The notes under the pieces are model-generated. The model saw nothing but the letters and a program-made list of their open reading frames with translations. It was not told the DNA's origin and searched no databases. The position numbers were made by a program, and so were the translations under genes. A stretch of 59,466 bases of DNA, from NCBI GenBank assembly GCA_946567425.1, contig CAMNXF010000016.1, forward strand, positions 1 to 59,466, given 5' to 3'. This document shows positions 42,782 through 50,941 of the stretch, piece after piece. The DNA is from an uncultured Clostridia bacterium. Lineage in GTDB: Bacteria > Bacillota > Clostridia > Oscillospirales > Ruminococcaceae. Positions within the stretch are counted from its first letter, which is position 1. Each line of letters begins with the position of its first letter.

Positions 42782-42924
42782 GGGTAAAATCCACAGCCGT
42801 ACCGTAAGGTGGCGATAGCGGCTATGCGATCGTCCTCGAATAGCCGAGCGGGCAGGAAAGCAAGGGCTTGCAGCGGCTGTTTGATATACCCAAAAGCGGG
42901 CTGTTCCTTTTCGGAGCAGCCCGC
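42782..42924 (+). ncRNA. Candidate structured non-coding RNA
   Basis: About 110 nt are closed by a long imperfect stem: GGGTA (42782-42786) with TACCC (42887-42891) and CAGCCG (42794-42799) with CGGCTG (42874-42879). Inside are ACC-GTAA-GGT (a GNRA tetraloop hairpin, 42801-42810), GGCTAT / ATAGCC (42820-42825 / 42840-42845) and GCAA / TTGC around 42860-42871. A 12-bp terminator follows at once. The region lies between two minus-strand genes and has no open reading frame. It does not match SRP, 6S, RNase P, 5S or a riboswitch I recognise. The minus-strand alternative, a folded murD 3' region, is possible. Confidence 0.5.
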
Positions 42925-42940
42925 GATTTTTATTTATTTT
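42896..42940. terminator. Terminator shared by the candidate RNA and murD
   Basis: GCGGGCTGTTCC / GGAGCAGCCCGC form a 12-bp stem (one wobble) followed by GATTTTTATTTATTTT on the plus strand and TTTTGGG on the minus strand. It overlaps the murD stop codon, so it can end both transcripts. Confidence 0.75.
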
Positions 42941-44255
42941 CCAAAGCGTGAACGAGCTGTTTAAAGTGTCGTCCGCGTTCCTCGAAATTGCGGTAAAATC
43001 CGTAGCTTGCCGAGGCGGGCGAGAGAATAACGCGCTTTCTGGCGAACTCCGCCGCGCCGCGCACCGCCGATTCCATATCGCCCGCGAACATCAGATTAAC
43101 GGAGGGATTGGTGATAAGTCTGCCAATGCGCTTTCCGCTGTCTGGCAAGAGAATGACCGTCTCTACAACACCCGTGTTCAGGAAATCTCCGAGCACGTCA
43201 TACGAGATACCCCTGTCCATGCCGCCGAGGATAAGGCAGTCCGCGCCGTCGAACGCGTTCACGGCGGCGATAGCGGCCTCTGGAACGGTGCAGATGCTGT
43301 CGTTGATGTACTCCACGCCGTCAATCTCCGCGACGAATTCCAGACGGTGCTCCAGTCCGTTGAACGACGGCAGCGCGTCAAGACACTTCTGCAGATTCGC
43401 GCCCGCCTTTACGGCAGCCGCAAGCGCCATGGCGATATTATAGATATTGTGCCGTCCGCAAAGCCGCGTGTGAATTTTTTCGGTGGGTATCTCCTCGCCG
43501 AAAAGGTGAATAGCGCCGCCGTCCGTCCACACGTCCGCGTCCTTTCCGAACGCCGCCGAGTAGATGTTTCCCGCGCAGTCCACGGGCAGAATGTCCGAAT
43601 TTACGAGCGCGACATCGTTTTCCCGCTGAAACCGCACTATATTGCGTTTCGCCTCGGCGTAAGCGTCAAAGCTGACATAGTGGTCAAGGTGTTCGGGGAA
43701 GAGGTTCAGCATAACCGCAATGTCGGGCGAGTGACGGACAAATTCCAGTTGGTGGCAGCTCATCTCGCACACCGCCGTCATGCCGCCGTCCAGCTCGTCA
43801 AAGCGTTTCATGGGAGGCACTCCGATATTGCCTATCAGAACGGTAGGCATATCGTTCGCCTTAAGGAAATGATGAATGAGCGATGACACGGTAGACTTGC
43901 CTTTAGTGCCCGTAACGCCGATAACGCGGCAGGGCTTTGTGCGGAGCAGCAGCTCTGTCTGCGACAAAATTTTCGCTTTGGCAGCGCTGTCGAGCCTGTT
44001 TTTAACGATGACCCCCGGCGACTGCAAAATAAGGTCGTACCCGGCGCATTCCTCGAGATAATGAGCGCCGCAGATCGCGGTAAGATTTGGCATTCGCAGG
44101 TCGTACACATCGATTGGGTTCATGTCGGCAATGGCGATCTCGGGGCAGCACCGAAGCTGCCGCAGAATATCCAGCCACACCTTGCCCTCGCGGCCGAAGC
44201 CGAGTATTACGGGGCGCTTGCCCTCAAAGATCGGTTTTAATACGTCAAGTCTCAT
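42930..44255 (-). CDS. MurD-type UDP-MurNAc-L-alanine:glutamate ligase (MurD2-like by context)
   Basis: The 441-aa cytoplasmic ATP-dependent Mur ligase adds glutamate to UDP-MurNAc-L-Ala. Motifs are the ATP loop GVTGTKGKSTVSSL (about 117-130), AVCEMSCHQLE, a NLFPEHLDHY segment and the C-terminal NDSICTVPEA and GGMDRG blocks. ATG 44255 follows GGAGAGAATTACCA; the frame extends 19 codons upstream without support. The start overlaps the end of the preceding gene by 11 bases. Because that neighbour looks like MurL, this ligase may use L-glutamate (MurD2 type), not D-glutamate. Sequence alone does not settle the stereochemistry. Confidence 0.85.
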   Translation of the reverse strand: MRLDVLKPIFEGKRPVILGFGREGKVWLDILRQLRCCPEIAIADMNPIDVYDLRMPNLTAICGAHYLEECAGYDLILQSPGVIVKNRLDSAAKAKILSQTELLLRTKPCRVIGVTGTKGKSTVSSLIHHFLKANDMPTVLIGNIGVPPMKRFDELDGGMTAVCEMSCHQLEFVRHSPDIAVMLNLFPEHLDHYVSFDAYAEAKRNIVRFQRENDVALVNSDILPVDCAGNIYSAAFGKDADVWTDGGAIHLFGEEIPTEKIHTRLCGRHNIYNIAMALAAAVKAGANLQKCLDALPSFNGLEHRLEFVAEIDGVEYINDSICTVPEAAIAAVNAFDGADCLILGGMDRGISYDVLGDFLNTGVVETVILLPDSGKRIGRLITNPSVNLMFAGDMESAVRGAAEFARKRVILSPASASYGFYRNFEERGRHFKQLVHALENK

Positions 44256-45579
44256 TGGTAATTCTCTCCAGATACGGTAAAAATTGTTCGGGAACAAAAT
44301 TGTTCTTATCAAAGTAGTTCGCCAGCGCGACAGTGTGAAAATCGGGGAAATGATCCGCGAAACATCTTAACAGCACGGGCGGGTCGTTTTTTCGTTTATC
44401 GAGCGCCATTCTCAGCGACAGCCGAACCTCGTTTTTCGTGCCAACGCACTCGAACGGCTTATCCTCGCCGTCAAGCATAAGCCCGTCCAACATTTCCGAC
44501 AGATCGGCTCTTTCAAGCATATTGCAGCCGAAAATTTTTGTTAATTCCCCGTCGTCCAGAAACGCTGCCAAAAGCACGTACACATACAGGCACTTTGCGC
44601 AGCTGCAGCACCACACATTCGTTTTCGAGCCGAGATTGCAGCTCTGGAATATCCCGAAATACTGCGGATATTTCACGAATTCCCGCGCGATCTGCCACTC
44701 GGACAGCGGACGCAGCAGACTAAAGTACTCGGGAGTCTTGCCGAACGATATCGAGCAGTATTCGCGGAAATCACGCTCAAACTCGGTGGACTTACTGTAC
44801 TGGTGGTTGATCTGCGCACCCTCTACGTAGGTCTCGTTTGCGCTGCTTTCGTTCGATAAAGCAATGTATTTTTTTCCGAGAACGCACGCGTGCAGCAACG
44901 CCGAAAACGCCACAACCGCCGAAAACGGCGTGTGCCCGTTCAGATAGCCGCACGAATTCAGCTCCAGAAGCGTCTTGTCGATGGTTCTCGTCGGCGCGGC
45001 GATATTTTCCTCCGGCAGCCCCGCTGCCTTAACGCAGCCGAGCGTTGCGCCGCGCGGGTTGATGATGTACGGAGTTATCTGTTCGCCCGCTTGTTTGAGC
45101 AGTTCCAGCGACACCACGCTGTCCTTGCCGCCGCCCACGGGAACGAGCGTTCCGCTGAGCTCGGTGGCACATTCGGGCGGCTTGGGCGGCTTGGGAGCCT
45201 CGATCGTCATAAAACTCTCAAAGTCGGCGGTTATCCCGTTGCGGTAAAAGTACTCGCCCAGACCGTTAAAATACAATTTCTTCCACCACAGCTTCTGCCG
45301 TTCGGAAAGCCCTCCACACCGCACCTCGATGGTCGGGCAGCAGGCGCATTTCCAGTACGACACCAGCTCCGCCATGCCAAGCGAAAACGCGATAAGCTCC
45401 GCTTGTCCGCGGTCAAATCGGTGCTCGCCAAGGTCAATGTTGAACCGCCATTTCGGTCGGAAATGAAACTCGCCGATCTGAAAATGGAACATGAGTTCTT
45501 TCTCACTCAGCTCAAAACTGTGATATATAAATCGGGGGTGCTTTTCACGCAATTCATCGAATTTGGTCAATTCGCTCAT
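44245..45579 (-). CDS. murL: MurL-like UDP-MurNAc-L-Ala-L-Glu epimerase
   Basis: The protein has 444 aa. It has a PP-loop ATP site VPVGGGKDSVVSLELL (about 147-162), then YIALSNESSANETYV and an NHQYSKSTEFE block, and a Cys-rich cluster KTNVWCCSCAKCLY. These match the family of MurL, which in Xanthomonas epimerises the terminal L-Glu of UDP-MurNAc-L-Ala-L-Glu to D-Glu using ATP, working with MurD2. Overlap with a MurD homologue strongly supports the pairing. Start ATG follows GAGAGGAGAACAG. I rate the family assignment as likely, not proven, since no alignment could be run. Confidence 0.72.
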   Translation of the reverse strand: MSELTKFDELREKHPRFIYHSFELSEKELMFHFQIGEFHFRPKWRFNIDLGEHRFDRGQAELIAFSLGMAELVSYWKCACCPTIEVRCGGLSERQKLWWKKLYFNGLGEYFYRNGITADFESFMTIEAPKPPKPPECATELSGTLVPVGGGKDSVVSLELLKQAGEQITPYIINPRGATLGCVKAAGLPEENIAAPTRTIDKTLLELNSCGYLNGHTPFSAVVAFSALLHACVLGKKYIALSNESSANETYVEGAQINHQYSKSTEFERDFREYCSISFGKTPEYFSLLRPLSEWQIAREFVKYPQYFGIFQSCNLGSKTNVWCCSCAKCLYVYVLLAAFLDDGELTKIFGCNMLERADLSEMLDGLMLDGEDKPFECVGTKNEVRLSLRMALDKRKNDPPVLLRCFADHFPDFHTVALANYFDKNNFVPEQFLPYLERITNET

Positions 45580-45624
45580 CTGTTCTCCTCTCGATTGTAA
45601 TATTTTGTAAATTTCTCACAAAAA

Positions 45625-46779
45625 TTATTCGTTAATAATAACAGGCTGCGCGGTAAAATCAACTCCGCACGAGCGCGGAACGGCGAACGCGAGCGAGTAC
45701 ATATCGGTGCAGCGCGCCTCAAAGTTCGCTTGGCGAGCTGCCTCGCGCGAAGTGCGCGACAGCGCCTTGAGCGACGTATCTATCGGCAACGGACACTTTG
45801 CGGCGGACAATATCTCCCTGCCGCGCAAATTCATTCCCAGAACGCGCAGATACGCGGGTTTCTCCGCGGCAAACTCCTTGCCGATGCCGAGGAACGCGCA
45901 CATAACCGCGCGGCGTATGCTCGACAGCGTAAAGCGCTTTGTTTTTGCGAGGAAGTACACCTCCGACAAGGAACGCGCGGCGCGGACGGCTTTGTAAAGC
46001 CTGTCTCCCAGACCGCCTATGCTGTCGTAGCAGCGTTCAAAGTCCTCGGGGCGCAGGGTGCGCAGTTTTGCGAGTATCGCCGTTTCCAGCCGCGAGATAT
46101 CAGCACAGGGGGCGCTTATGACGGGCGCAAACCCCGAATAGTCCTTGCCGCCGAGTATGCGCTTTCGTATCGCCGATGCGCTTATGAACTCGTCCTCGTC
46201 GTCGCTGTCGTGAGCCGCTCCGAGACGCTTTACCGTCATCGGCGTTATGGTGCTCGCGATATTGTCCAGCGCGCTCAGATACTCTATCGCGAGGGTGTTG
46301 TTCGGCGAGCCGATAAGCTTCGCAACATCATCAGTGTAATATTCGAGCATAGCCTCCTGCAGCGCGGCAGGGTAGCTTTTTCCGCGCTTTATCAGCCTGT
46401 CGAATTCCTCGGTGCGCACAGTAAATTCAATAGCCCGCGAAGCCTCTTTCAGAGCATCGATATCTCCGTTTTCGCTGCCGAAAGACAAAACGTCGACGCA
46501 GCCCAGCGCGGAAATTATCTCTGCCGCGCCCCTCGCAAAACCCTCCGCCGCCATAAGCGAATACCGCGCGGGCATCTCGATAACAAGATCGACACCGTTT
46601 TCCAGCGCAGTCCTCGCACGGACGTGCTTATCGCAGACAGCGATATCGCCGCGCTGTGTGAAATTTCCGCTCATTATGGCTGTAATATGTGTCACCCCCG
46701 CCGCGCGGGTCTGCTCTATATGATATTTATGTCCGTTGTGAAACGGATTGTACTCGCTTATTATAGCGCCGATCTTCAT
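45625..46779 (-). CDS. tmcAL: tRNA(Met) cytidine acetate ligase TmcAL
   Basis: This 384-aa enzyme makes N4-acetylcytidine at the wobble position of elongator tRNA(Met) from acetate and ATP. The N-terminal nucleotidyltransferase has the HIGH-like motif NPFHNGHKYHIEQT (about 11-24), MSGNFTQRGD, and the ISASAIRKRIL signature. ATG 46779 follows TTGGAGGATATT. Divergent from ackA; both deal with acetate, but a functional link is only a guess. Confidence 0.93.
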   Translation of the reverse strand: MKIGAIISEYNPFHNGHKYHIEQTRAAGVTHITAIMSGNFTQRGDIAVCDKHVRARTALENGVDLVIEMPARYSLMAAEGFARGAAEIISALGCVDVLSFGSENGDIDALKEASRAIEFTVRTEEFDRLIKRGKSYPAALQEAMLEYYTDDVAKLIGSPNNTLAIEYLSALDNIASTITPMTVKRLGAAHDSDDEDEFISASAIRKRILGGKDYSGFAPVISAPCADISRLETAILAKLRTLRPEDFERCYDSIGGLGDRLYKAVRAARSLSEVYFLAKTKRFTLSSIRRAVMCAFLGIGKEFAAEKPAYLRVLGMNLRGREILSAAKCPLPIDTSLKALSRTSREAARQANFEARCTDMYSLAFAVPRSCGVDFTAQPVIINE

Positions 46780-46833
46780 AATATCCTCCAAGAAATTCTA
46801 TCATATTGTAAAAATGTATGTGCCTCTTGTTAT

Positions 46834-46862
46834 ATTTTACAACAATTTTTGTGGAAAATCAA
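46834..46862 (-). promoter_or_regulatory. Promoter of tmcAL
   Basis: On the minus strand TTGATT (46857-46862), 17 bp, TAAAAT (46834-46839), about 55 bases upstream of the start codon. It is back to back with the ackA promoter. Confidence 0.65.
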
Positions 46863-46881
46863 GAAAAATATTAAAAAATAC

Positions 46882-46910
46882 TTGATTTTTTTTGTGAAAA
46901 GGTTTACAAT
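46882..46910 (+). promoter_or_regulatory. Promoter of ackA
   Basis: TTGATT (46882-46887), 17 bp, TACAAT (46905-46910), 40 bases upstream of the ackA start. The 20 bases between the two -35 boxes leave little space for an activator. Confidence 0.65.
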
Positions 46911-46950
46911 ATAAATGGATTATTATTTAATTTCAGGAGGATATTATAAA

Positions 46951-48156
46951 ATGAAAATTCTTGTAATCAACGCGGGCAGCTCTTCGTTAAAGTATCAGCT
47001 TCTTGATATGGACGACGAGAGCGTTATCGCAAAGGGTAACTGCGACCGTATCGGCATTGACGGTCACATCAAGCACACCACGTTCGACGGTCGCACTGTC
47101 GACGTTGACTGCACATTCCCAACGCACACCGAGGCTTTTGAAAAGCTGGTCGACGTGCTGACCAAAGGCGACGCGTCGGTGTTAAAGTCCATGGATGAGA
47201 TATCGGCTGTCGGTCACCGCATAGTACAAGGCGCGGAGGTATTCGACAGAACCACGCTCGTTACCGATGAGGTCATCAAGCAGATTGACGATCTCGCGGA
47301 GCTTGCTCCCGTACATAACCACCCGCACGCGTTGGCGCTCTGGGCTTGCAAAAAGGTTATCCCCGAGACCACACCGCAGGTTGTCGTTTTCGACACGGCG
47401 TTCCACCAGACCATGCCCGAAAAGGCATTTATGTACGGTCTGCCCTACGAGTGTTACGAGAAGTTTCATGTAAGAAAGTACGGCTTCCACGGAACGTCGC
47501 ACAGATTTGTTTCTCAGGCGCTCGCTGACGCTATGGGCAAGGACATCAAGGATCTGAAGATCGTTTCCTGTCATCTCGGCAACGGCTCGTCCATTACGGC
47601 GGTCGAGGGCGGCAAGTCTATTGACACGTCTATGGGCTTCACACCGCTCGACGGCGTTATTATGGGAACGCGCTGCGGCGCTATTGACGCTTCCGCAGTA
47701 ACGTTCGTCGCAAGCAAGCTGGGGCTTTCTCCGTCCGAGATGAGCGATTATCTGAACAAGAAGTCGGGCTTCCTCGGCGTTTCGGGTATCTCGAGCGACA
47801 ACCGCGACCTGTCCGCTGCCGCTCACGAGGGCGATAAGCGCGCTATTCTAGCGGGTGAAATGCTGCGCTACGAGATCAAGAAGTATATCGGCTCGTATGC
47901 GGCGGTCATGAACGGTCTGGACGCGGTTCTGTTCACGGGCGGTATCGGCGAAAATTCCGACGATCTGCGTGCGGACGTTTGCCGCGATATGGAATACCTC
48001 GGCATTAAGTTGGATGAAAAAGTCAACGAGGGTATGCGCGGAAAGCTTATGAAGATTTCCGCCCCCGACAGTAAGGTCGAGGTATGGGTAGTTCCCACCA
48101 ACGAGGAGCTGCTTATCGCGCGCGATACAAAGGCGCTTGTTGAGTCTATGAAGTAA
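46951..48156 (+). CDS. ackA: Acetate kinase
   Basis: The 401-aa cytoplasmic enzyme converts acetyl phosphate and ADP into acetate and ATP, the last step of acetate fermentation. Motifs are MKILVINAGSSSLKY (1-15), VVFDTAFHQTMP, YGFHGTSH, CHLGNGSSITAV and FTGGIGENS. ATG 46951 follows CAGGAGGATATTATAAA. No phosphotransacetylase gene is adjacent. With NifJ at the other end of the window it fits pyruvate to acetyl-CoA to acetate energy metabolism. Confidence 0.97.
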   Translation: MKILVINAGSSSLKYQLLDMDDESVIAKGNCDRIGIDGHIKHTTFDGRTVDVDCTFPTHTEAFEKLVDVLTKGDASVLKSMDEISAVGHRIVQGAEVFDRTTLVTDEVIKQIDDLAELAPVHNHPHALALWACKKVIPETTPQVVVFDTAFHQTMPEKAFMYGLPYECYEKFHVRKYGFHGTSHRFVSQALADAMGKDIKDLKIVSCHLGNGSSITAVEGGKSIDTSMGFTPLDGVIMGTRCGAIDASAVTFVASKLGLSPSEMSDYLNKKSGFLGVSGISSDNRDLSAAAHEGDKRAILAGEMLRYEIKKYIGSYAAVMNGLDAVLFTGGIGENSDDLRADVCRDMEYLGIKLDEKVNEGMRGKLMKISAPDSKVEVWVVPTNEELLIARDTKALVESMK

Positions 48157-48181
48157 ATACGGGTTACAAAAGAAATATTAC

Positions 48182-48219
48182 AGCGCCGTGCGAAGCCGTT
48201 CTGCGACTTGTGCGGCGCG
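48182..48219 (+). other. GC-rich stem-loop between ackA and the GH5 gene
   Basis: GCGCCG (48183-48188) pairs with CGGCGC (48213-48218), with inner GC pairs. There is no T-run, so it is more likely a leader structure or mRNA 3'-end protector than a terminator. It ends about 20 bases before the GH5 start codon. Confidence 0.35.
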
Positions 48220-48239
48220 TTGCTTTGAAAGGAGACGCA

Positions 48240-49280
48240 ATGAAAAAGAACGTGATACTTGCGGCGTTGATGTCGCTGTGCCTGTTATTTACGGGCTGCA
48301 CTAACGGCAGTACGTCCTCGGAAAGCAGCGCTCTCGAATCGTCAGTTTCGGACAATTCCGAGACCGATACTCCCCCCGCGTCGGAGGGCGGATTTAAGGT
48401 CGACGGAACAAAGCTCATCGACGCTAAGGGCAATGAGTTCATAATGCGCGGTATCAATCACGCGCACGTCTGGTTCAGAGATATGCTCGACACGGCGCTG
48501 GACGGTATCGCTGCCACGGGCTCGAACACCGTGCGGATAGTTCTCGCGGACGGCGATCAATGGGATAAGACCACCGCCGAAGATCTGGAGCAGACTATCG
48601 TCAAGTGCAAGGAACGCAAGATGATAGCTGTCGTTGAAGTCCACGACGGCTGCGGAATGGACGAGCGGAGTTACCTCGACAACGCCGTCAATTATTGGAT
48701 AGAGATGAAAGACATTCTCGCGAAATACACCGACACGGCTATACTCAACATCACCAACGAATGGATAGGCGAATGGAACGCCGAAGCTTGGAGAGACGGC
48801 TATGTTGAGGCTGTTCCGAAGCTGCGCGCGGCGGGCATCAAAAACACGATAATGGTTGACTCGGCGGGCTGGGGGCAGTACGGCGAGAGTATCCGCAAGT
48901 ACGGCAAGGAGGTTTTCGACTCCGATCCCGACAAGAACACGATGTTCTCCATTCACATGTACGGCACAGCGGGAAAAAATCCTAACACCATTGCGGCAAA
49001 TCTCAGGGGCGCTACCGATCAGGGGCTGTGCGTTATCGTCGGCGAATTCGGCTTCAACCACAGCGACGGCGATGTTGACGAAGCATACATCATGCAGTAC
49101 TGCAACGAAAACGGACTTGGCTATCTCGGCTGGTCGTGGAAAGGCAACGGCGGCGGAGTAGAGTACCTCGACATCGCCAAGGACTGGAGCGGAAACGAGC
49201 TATCCGAGGACTGGGGCGAAATTCTCGTAAACGGCGAGAACGGCATAAAGGCGACAGCAAAGATCTGCTCGATCTTTTGA
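48240..49280 (+). CDS. Lipoprotein glycoside hydrolase family 5 (cellulase/mannanase-type)
   Basis: The 346-aa extracellular enzyme has a lipoprotein signal with lipobox FTGC (Cys 20), a Ser/Glu-rich linker (21-50), and a GH5 TIM barrel. The acid/base Glu lies in ITNEW (Glu ~174) and the nucleophile in VGEFG (Glu ~269), with MRGINHAHVW and HMYG also conserved. The sequence style is close to GH5 mannanases of the GH5_8 type, but substrate cannot be fixed. No carbohydrate-binding module or dockerin is attached. ATG 48240 follows GAAAGGAGACGCA. A terminator follows. Confidence 0.92.
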   Translation: MKKNVILAALMSLCLLFTGCTNGSTSSESSALESSVSDNSETDTPPASEGGFKVDGTKLIDAKGNEFIMRGINHAHVWFRDMLDTALDGIAATGSNTVRIVLADGDQWDKTTAEDLEQTIVKCKERKMIAVVEVHDGCGMDERSYLDNAVNYWIEMKDILAKYTDTAILNITNEWIGEWNAEAWRDGYVEAVPKLRAAGIKNTIMVDSAGWGQYGESIRKYGKEVFDSDPDKNTMFSIHMYGTAGKNPNTIAANLRGATDQGLCVIVGEFGFNHSDGDVDEAYIMQYCNENGLGYLGWSWKGNGGGVEYLDIAKDWSGNELSEDWGEILVNGENGIKATAKICSIF

Positions 49281-49292
49281 CGTGAACGCAAA

Positions 49293-49322
49293 AAAGCGGA
49301 GGAGCACAGGCTCTTCCGCTTT
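49293..49322. terminator. Terminator after the GH5 gene
   Basis: AAAGCGGAGGAGC / GCTCTTCCGCTTT form a 13-bp stem (one wobble) with loop ACAG, followed by CTGATTTTGCG. It lies between convergent genes and may serve both. Confidence 0.75.
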
Positions 49323-49333
49323 CTGATTTTGCG

Positions 49334-49744
49334 TTATACTTCCGTCTTTGACGAACGGCGGCGCGAGATCACTGCCAAAACCGTGTCGACTATCGCCGTG
49401 AGCGAAAATGGCAGCGCGCAAAGCAAGCCGTCAACAAACCCGCTTGCTGCGTTTTCGTAATTCAGCATTGTAACGATGATTGACAGCAGAGACAACGCCC
49501 ACAGCGCCGCTGAAAAGATACCTAGCGCACGCGTTTTCCGCAGCGTGAACAGCGCCGCGCCCGCAGCCACTGCCGACGGAGCGGCAAAGCAGAGAGCGTT
49601 TACGGCTATCCGCAGCATAAAAGGCGCGCCGTTTTCCGAACGCGCGTAATTCGCGCCGTCTATGCAGGTTTTGACGGTGAAACCGATCAGCAGTATTCCC
49701 GAGACCGCAAACAACACCGCAGCTGTAATTTTTTTCCGTTTCAT
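49334..49744 (-). CDS. Small integral membrane protein
   Basis: The 136-aa protein has four hydrophobic helices (about 7-27, 45-65, 70-95, 105-127) and short basic tails (MKRKK, SRRRSSK). No catalytic motif is seen. It starts 9 bases after the HTH gene stop behind AGGAGGTCATC, so the two form an operon; such pairs are common in Firmicutes, the regulator often sensing the membrane. Function unknown. Confidence 0.75.
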   Translation of the reverse strand: MKRKKITAAVLFAVSGILLIGFTVKTCIDGANYARSENGAPFMLRIAVNALCFAAPSAVAAGAALFTLRKTRALGIFSAALWALSLLSIIVTMLNYENAASGFVDGLLCALPFSLTAIVDTVLAVISRRRSSKTEV

Positions 49745-49753
49745 GATGACCTC

Positions 49754-50197
49754 CTATTTCTCAGAGGCGATCAAAATTACAATGCCGCCGAAAGCGCACA
49801 GCACAGCCGCTCCGATAACGATACCGCTCCCGTCAAGCGTAATTGCCGACGAGTCGGAGACGCTGCCACCGTTCCCCGTGAGCCGCAGTACGGTCAGCAG
49901 AACGGCCGCAAGCACCGCTGCGCCTATCAGGAACAAACCGAGAACGCGCCTTGCCACAAGGTTCTTTTTCGACGAGGAGGGACTTTCGGTCTGGTCGGTT
50001 CGAAGATCACCGCGCAGCAGAAAGTCCAGACTTACGCCGAAATAGTCCGCAAGCTCAACCAACGTTTCCGTTGTCGGGACAGCGGCTCCCGTTTCCCATT
50101 TCGAGACCGCCTGCCGCGAAACATTCAGCTTGTCGGCAAGTTCCTCCTGCGACAGCCCTTTTGCTCGCCGCAGTTCGCGTATTTTTTCGGACAGCAT
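49754..50197 (-). CDS. XRE-family regulator with membrane anchor
   Basis: This protein of about 147 aa has an N-terminal helix-turn-helix (LSEKIRELRRAKGLSQEELADKLNVSRQA in two blocks, about 2-55) and two C-terminal hydrophobic helices (about 85-108 and 120-142). It is a membrane-tethered repressor-like protein. ATG 50197 follows AGAGGTGATACA; an upstream in-frame start adds five residues but lies inside the ribosome-binding site. Its likely targets include its own operon. Confidence 0.87.
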   Translation of the reverse strand: MLSEKIRELRRAKGLSQEELADKLNVSRQAVSKWETGAAVPTTETLVELADYFGVSLDFLLRGDLRTDQTESPSSSKKNLVARRVLGLFLIGAAVLAAVLLTVLRLTGNGGSVSDSSAITLDGSGIVIGAAVLCAFGGIVILIASEK

Positions 50198-50332
50198 TGT
50201 ATCACCTCTCAAATTAAGTTTATCACAAACGTGTCAAAATGTCTGCATACGGCGGCTTGAAGTTTGTCAACCTGCGGTTGCGCGGCTTTGTTATGCGGAA
50301 AATAAGCGGCGAGCAATGCCCGCCGCCTTTTG

Positions 50333-50761
50333 TCATTTCGGCATTTCGCCGTCTCCGCCCATAAGTCTCGTCATTTCCTCGAGCCGCTCCAATGGGAACG
50401 GCGGAAGAGCGATCGGCTTAATTGCAAGCGAGATCAGCTTCATGGGATTGTCATCCGCTGCAATACGGTTCGACGACAGTGCGCCGCATATTTTGCAGCG
50501 GTGAATTACCGCCCATTCGCCGTTTTTCCTTACCCACACCGCGATCGCCTCCATAACGCCGCCGCATTCCGCCGAACGGTCGCCCGGTTCGTTGTCAAGA
50601 TGCCGGCTCGAAAGGCAGTTCGGGCAATGGTTGCGGTGGTCGCTCCCCGCGCCGCACGGAACGACCAAGCGTCCGCATACCTTACAGGTGAACGTATCAG
50701 TGCAGGGGTGTGTTTTGTAATAGTTCTTGTCAAATGATTTTTTCTTGTTTTCCCTGTTCAT
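50333..50761 (-). CDS. RNHCP-domain protein
   Basis: The 142-aa protein is a double zinc-ribbon domain. Four CxxC-type motifs are visible: CKVCG, HRNHCPNCL with the RNHCP motif (RNHCP at about 44-48), the CGG block and CKICG. No membrane segment. The molecular role of the family is not established. ATG follows CAGGAGGATATCCCCT. The leader carries a 10-codon peptide and paired stems, which point to translational control. Confidence 0.87.
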   Translation of the reverse strand: MNRENKKKSFDKNYYKTHPCTDTFTCKVCGRLVVPCGAGSDHRNHCPNCLSSRHLDNEPGDRSAECGGVMEAIAVWVRKNGEWAVIHRCKICGALSSNRIAADDNPMKLISLAIKPIALPPFPLERLEEMTRLMGGDGEMPK

Positions 50762-50770
50762 AGGGGATAT

Positions 50771-50827
50771 CCTCCTGAAAGTTAAAATCGCCTTTTCGGA
50801 GGAATGTCGGTATGCCGCAAACCTCCG
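50771..50827 (-). promoter_or_regulatory. Alternative stems controlling the RNHCP ribosome-binding site
   Basis: On the minus strand CGGAGG (50827-50822) can pair with CCTCCG (50802-50797), with an inner CGG-CATA-CCG. The same CCTCC can instead pair with the RNHCP ribosome-binding site AGGAGG (50776-50771). The two pairings exclude each other, a switch-like layout. Confidence 0.45.
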
Positions 50828-50830
50828 AGG

Positions 50831-50863
50831 TTATGCGACACTCTCCTTTTTGTTGTTTTTCAT
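50831..50863 (-). CDS. Leader peptide MKNNKKESVA upstream of the RNHCP gene
   Basis: Ten codons and TAA follow a strong AAGGAG ribosome-binding site 8 bases before the ATG. The stop codon is 3 bases before the first stem of the switch-like structure. Position, strong translation signals and the adjacent alternative stems fit a regulatory leader peptide. The peptide itself is Lys/Asn rich with no stalling motif I recognise. Confidence 0.55.
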   Translation of the reverse strand: MKNNKKESVA

Positions 50864-50893
50864 GAAAACTTCTCCTTTGTGAATTATCTTTAC

Positions 50894-50903
50894 GGCATAT
50901 GCC
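50894..50903 (-). promoter_or_regulatory. Perfect palindrome at the RNHCP transcription start
   Basis: GGCATATGCC lies 9 bases downstream of the -10 box, where a repressor would block transcription. It is a short palindrome and could be chance. Confidence 0.25.
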
Positions 50904-50912
50904 ATCACAATA

Positions 50913-50941
50913 ATTATATCATACTCCGACCGCCTTGTCAA
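50913..50941 (-). promoter_or_regulatory. Consensus promoter of the RNHCP gene
   Basis: On the minus strand TTGACA (50936-50941), 17 bp, TATAAT (50913-50918), with TG one base before the -10. It is a perfect match, and its -35 box overlaps the end of the YlbJ-like gene. This gives a leader of about 140 bases before the RNHCP start. Confidence 0.85.

Noticed and set aside
42808..42821. Short match to the start of clostridial 5S rRNA (GTGGCGATAGCGG)
   Set aside because: The rest of the 5S sequence and its loop motifs are missing; 13 bases can match by chance.
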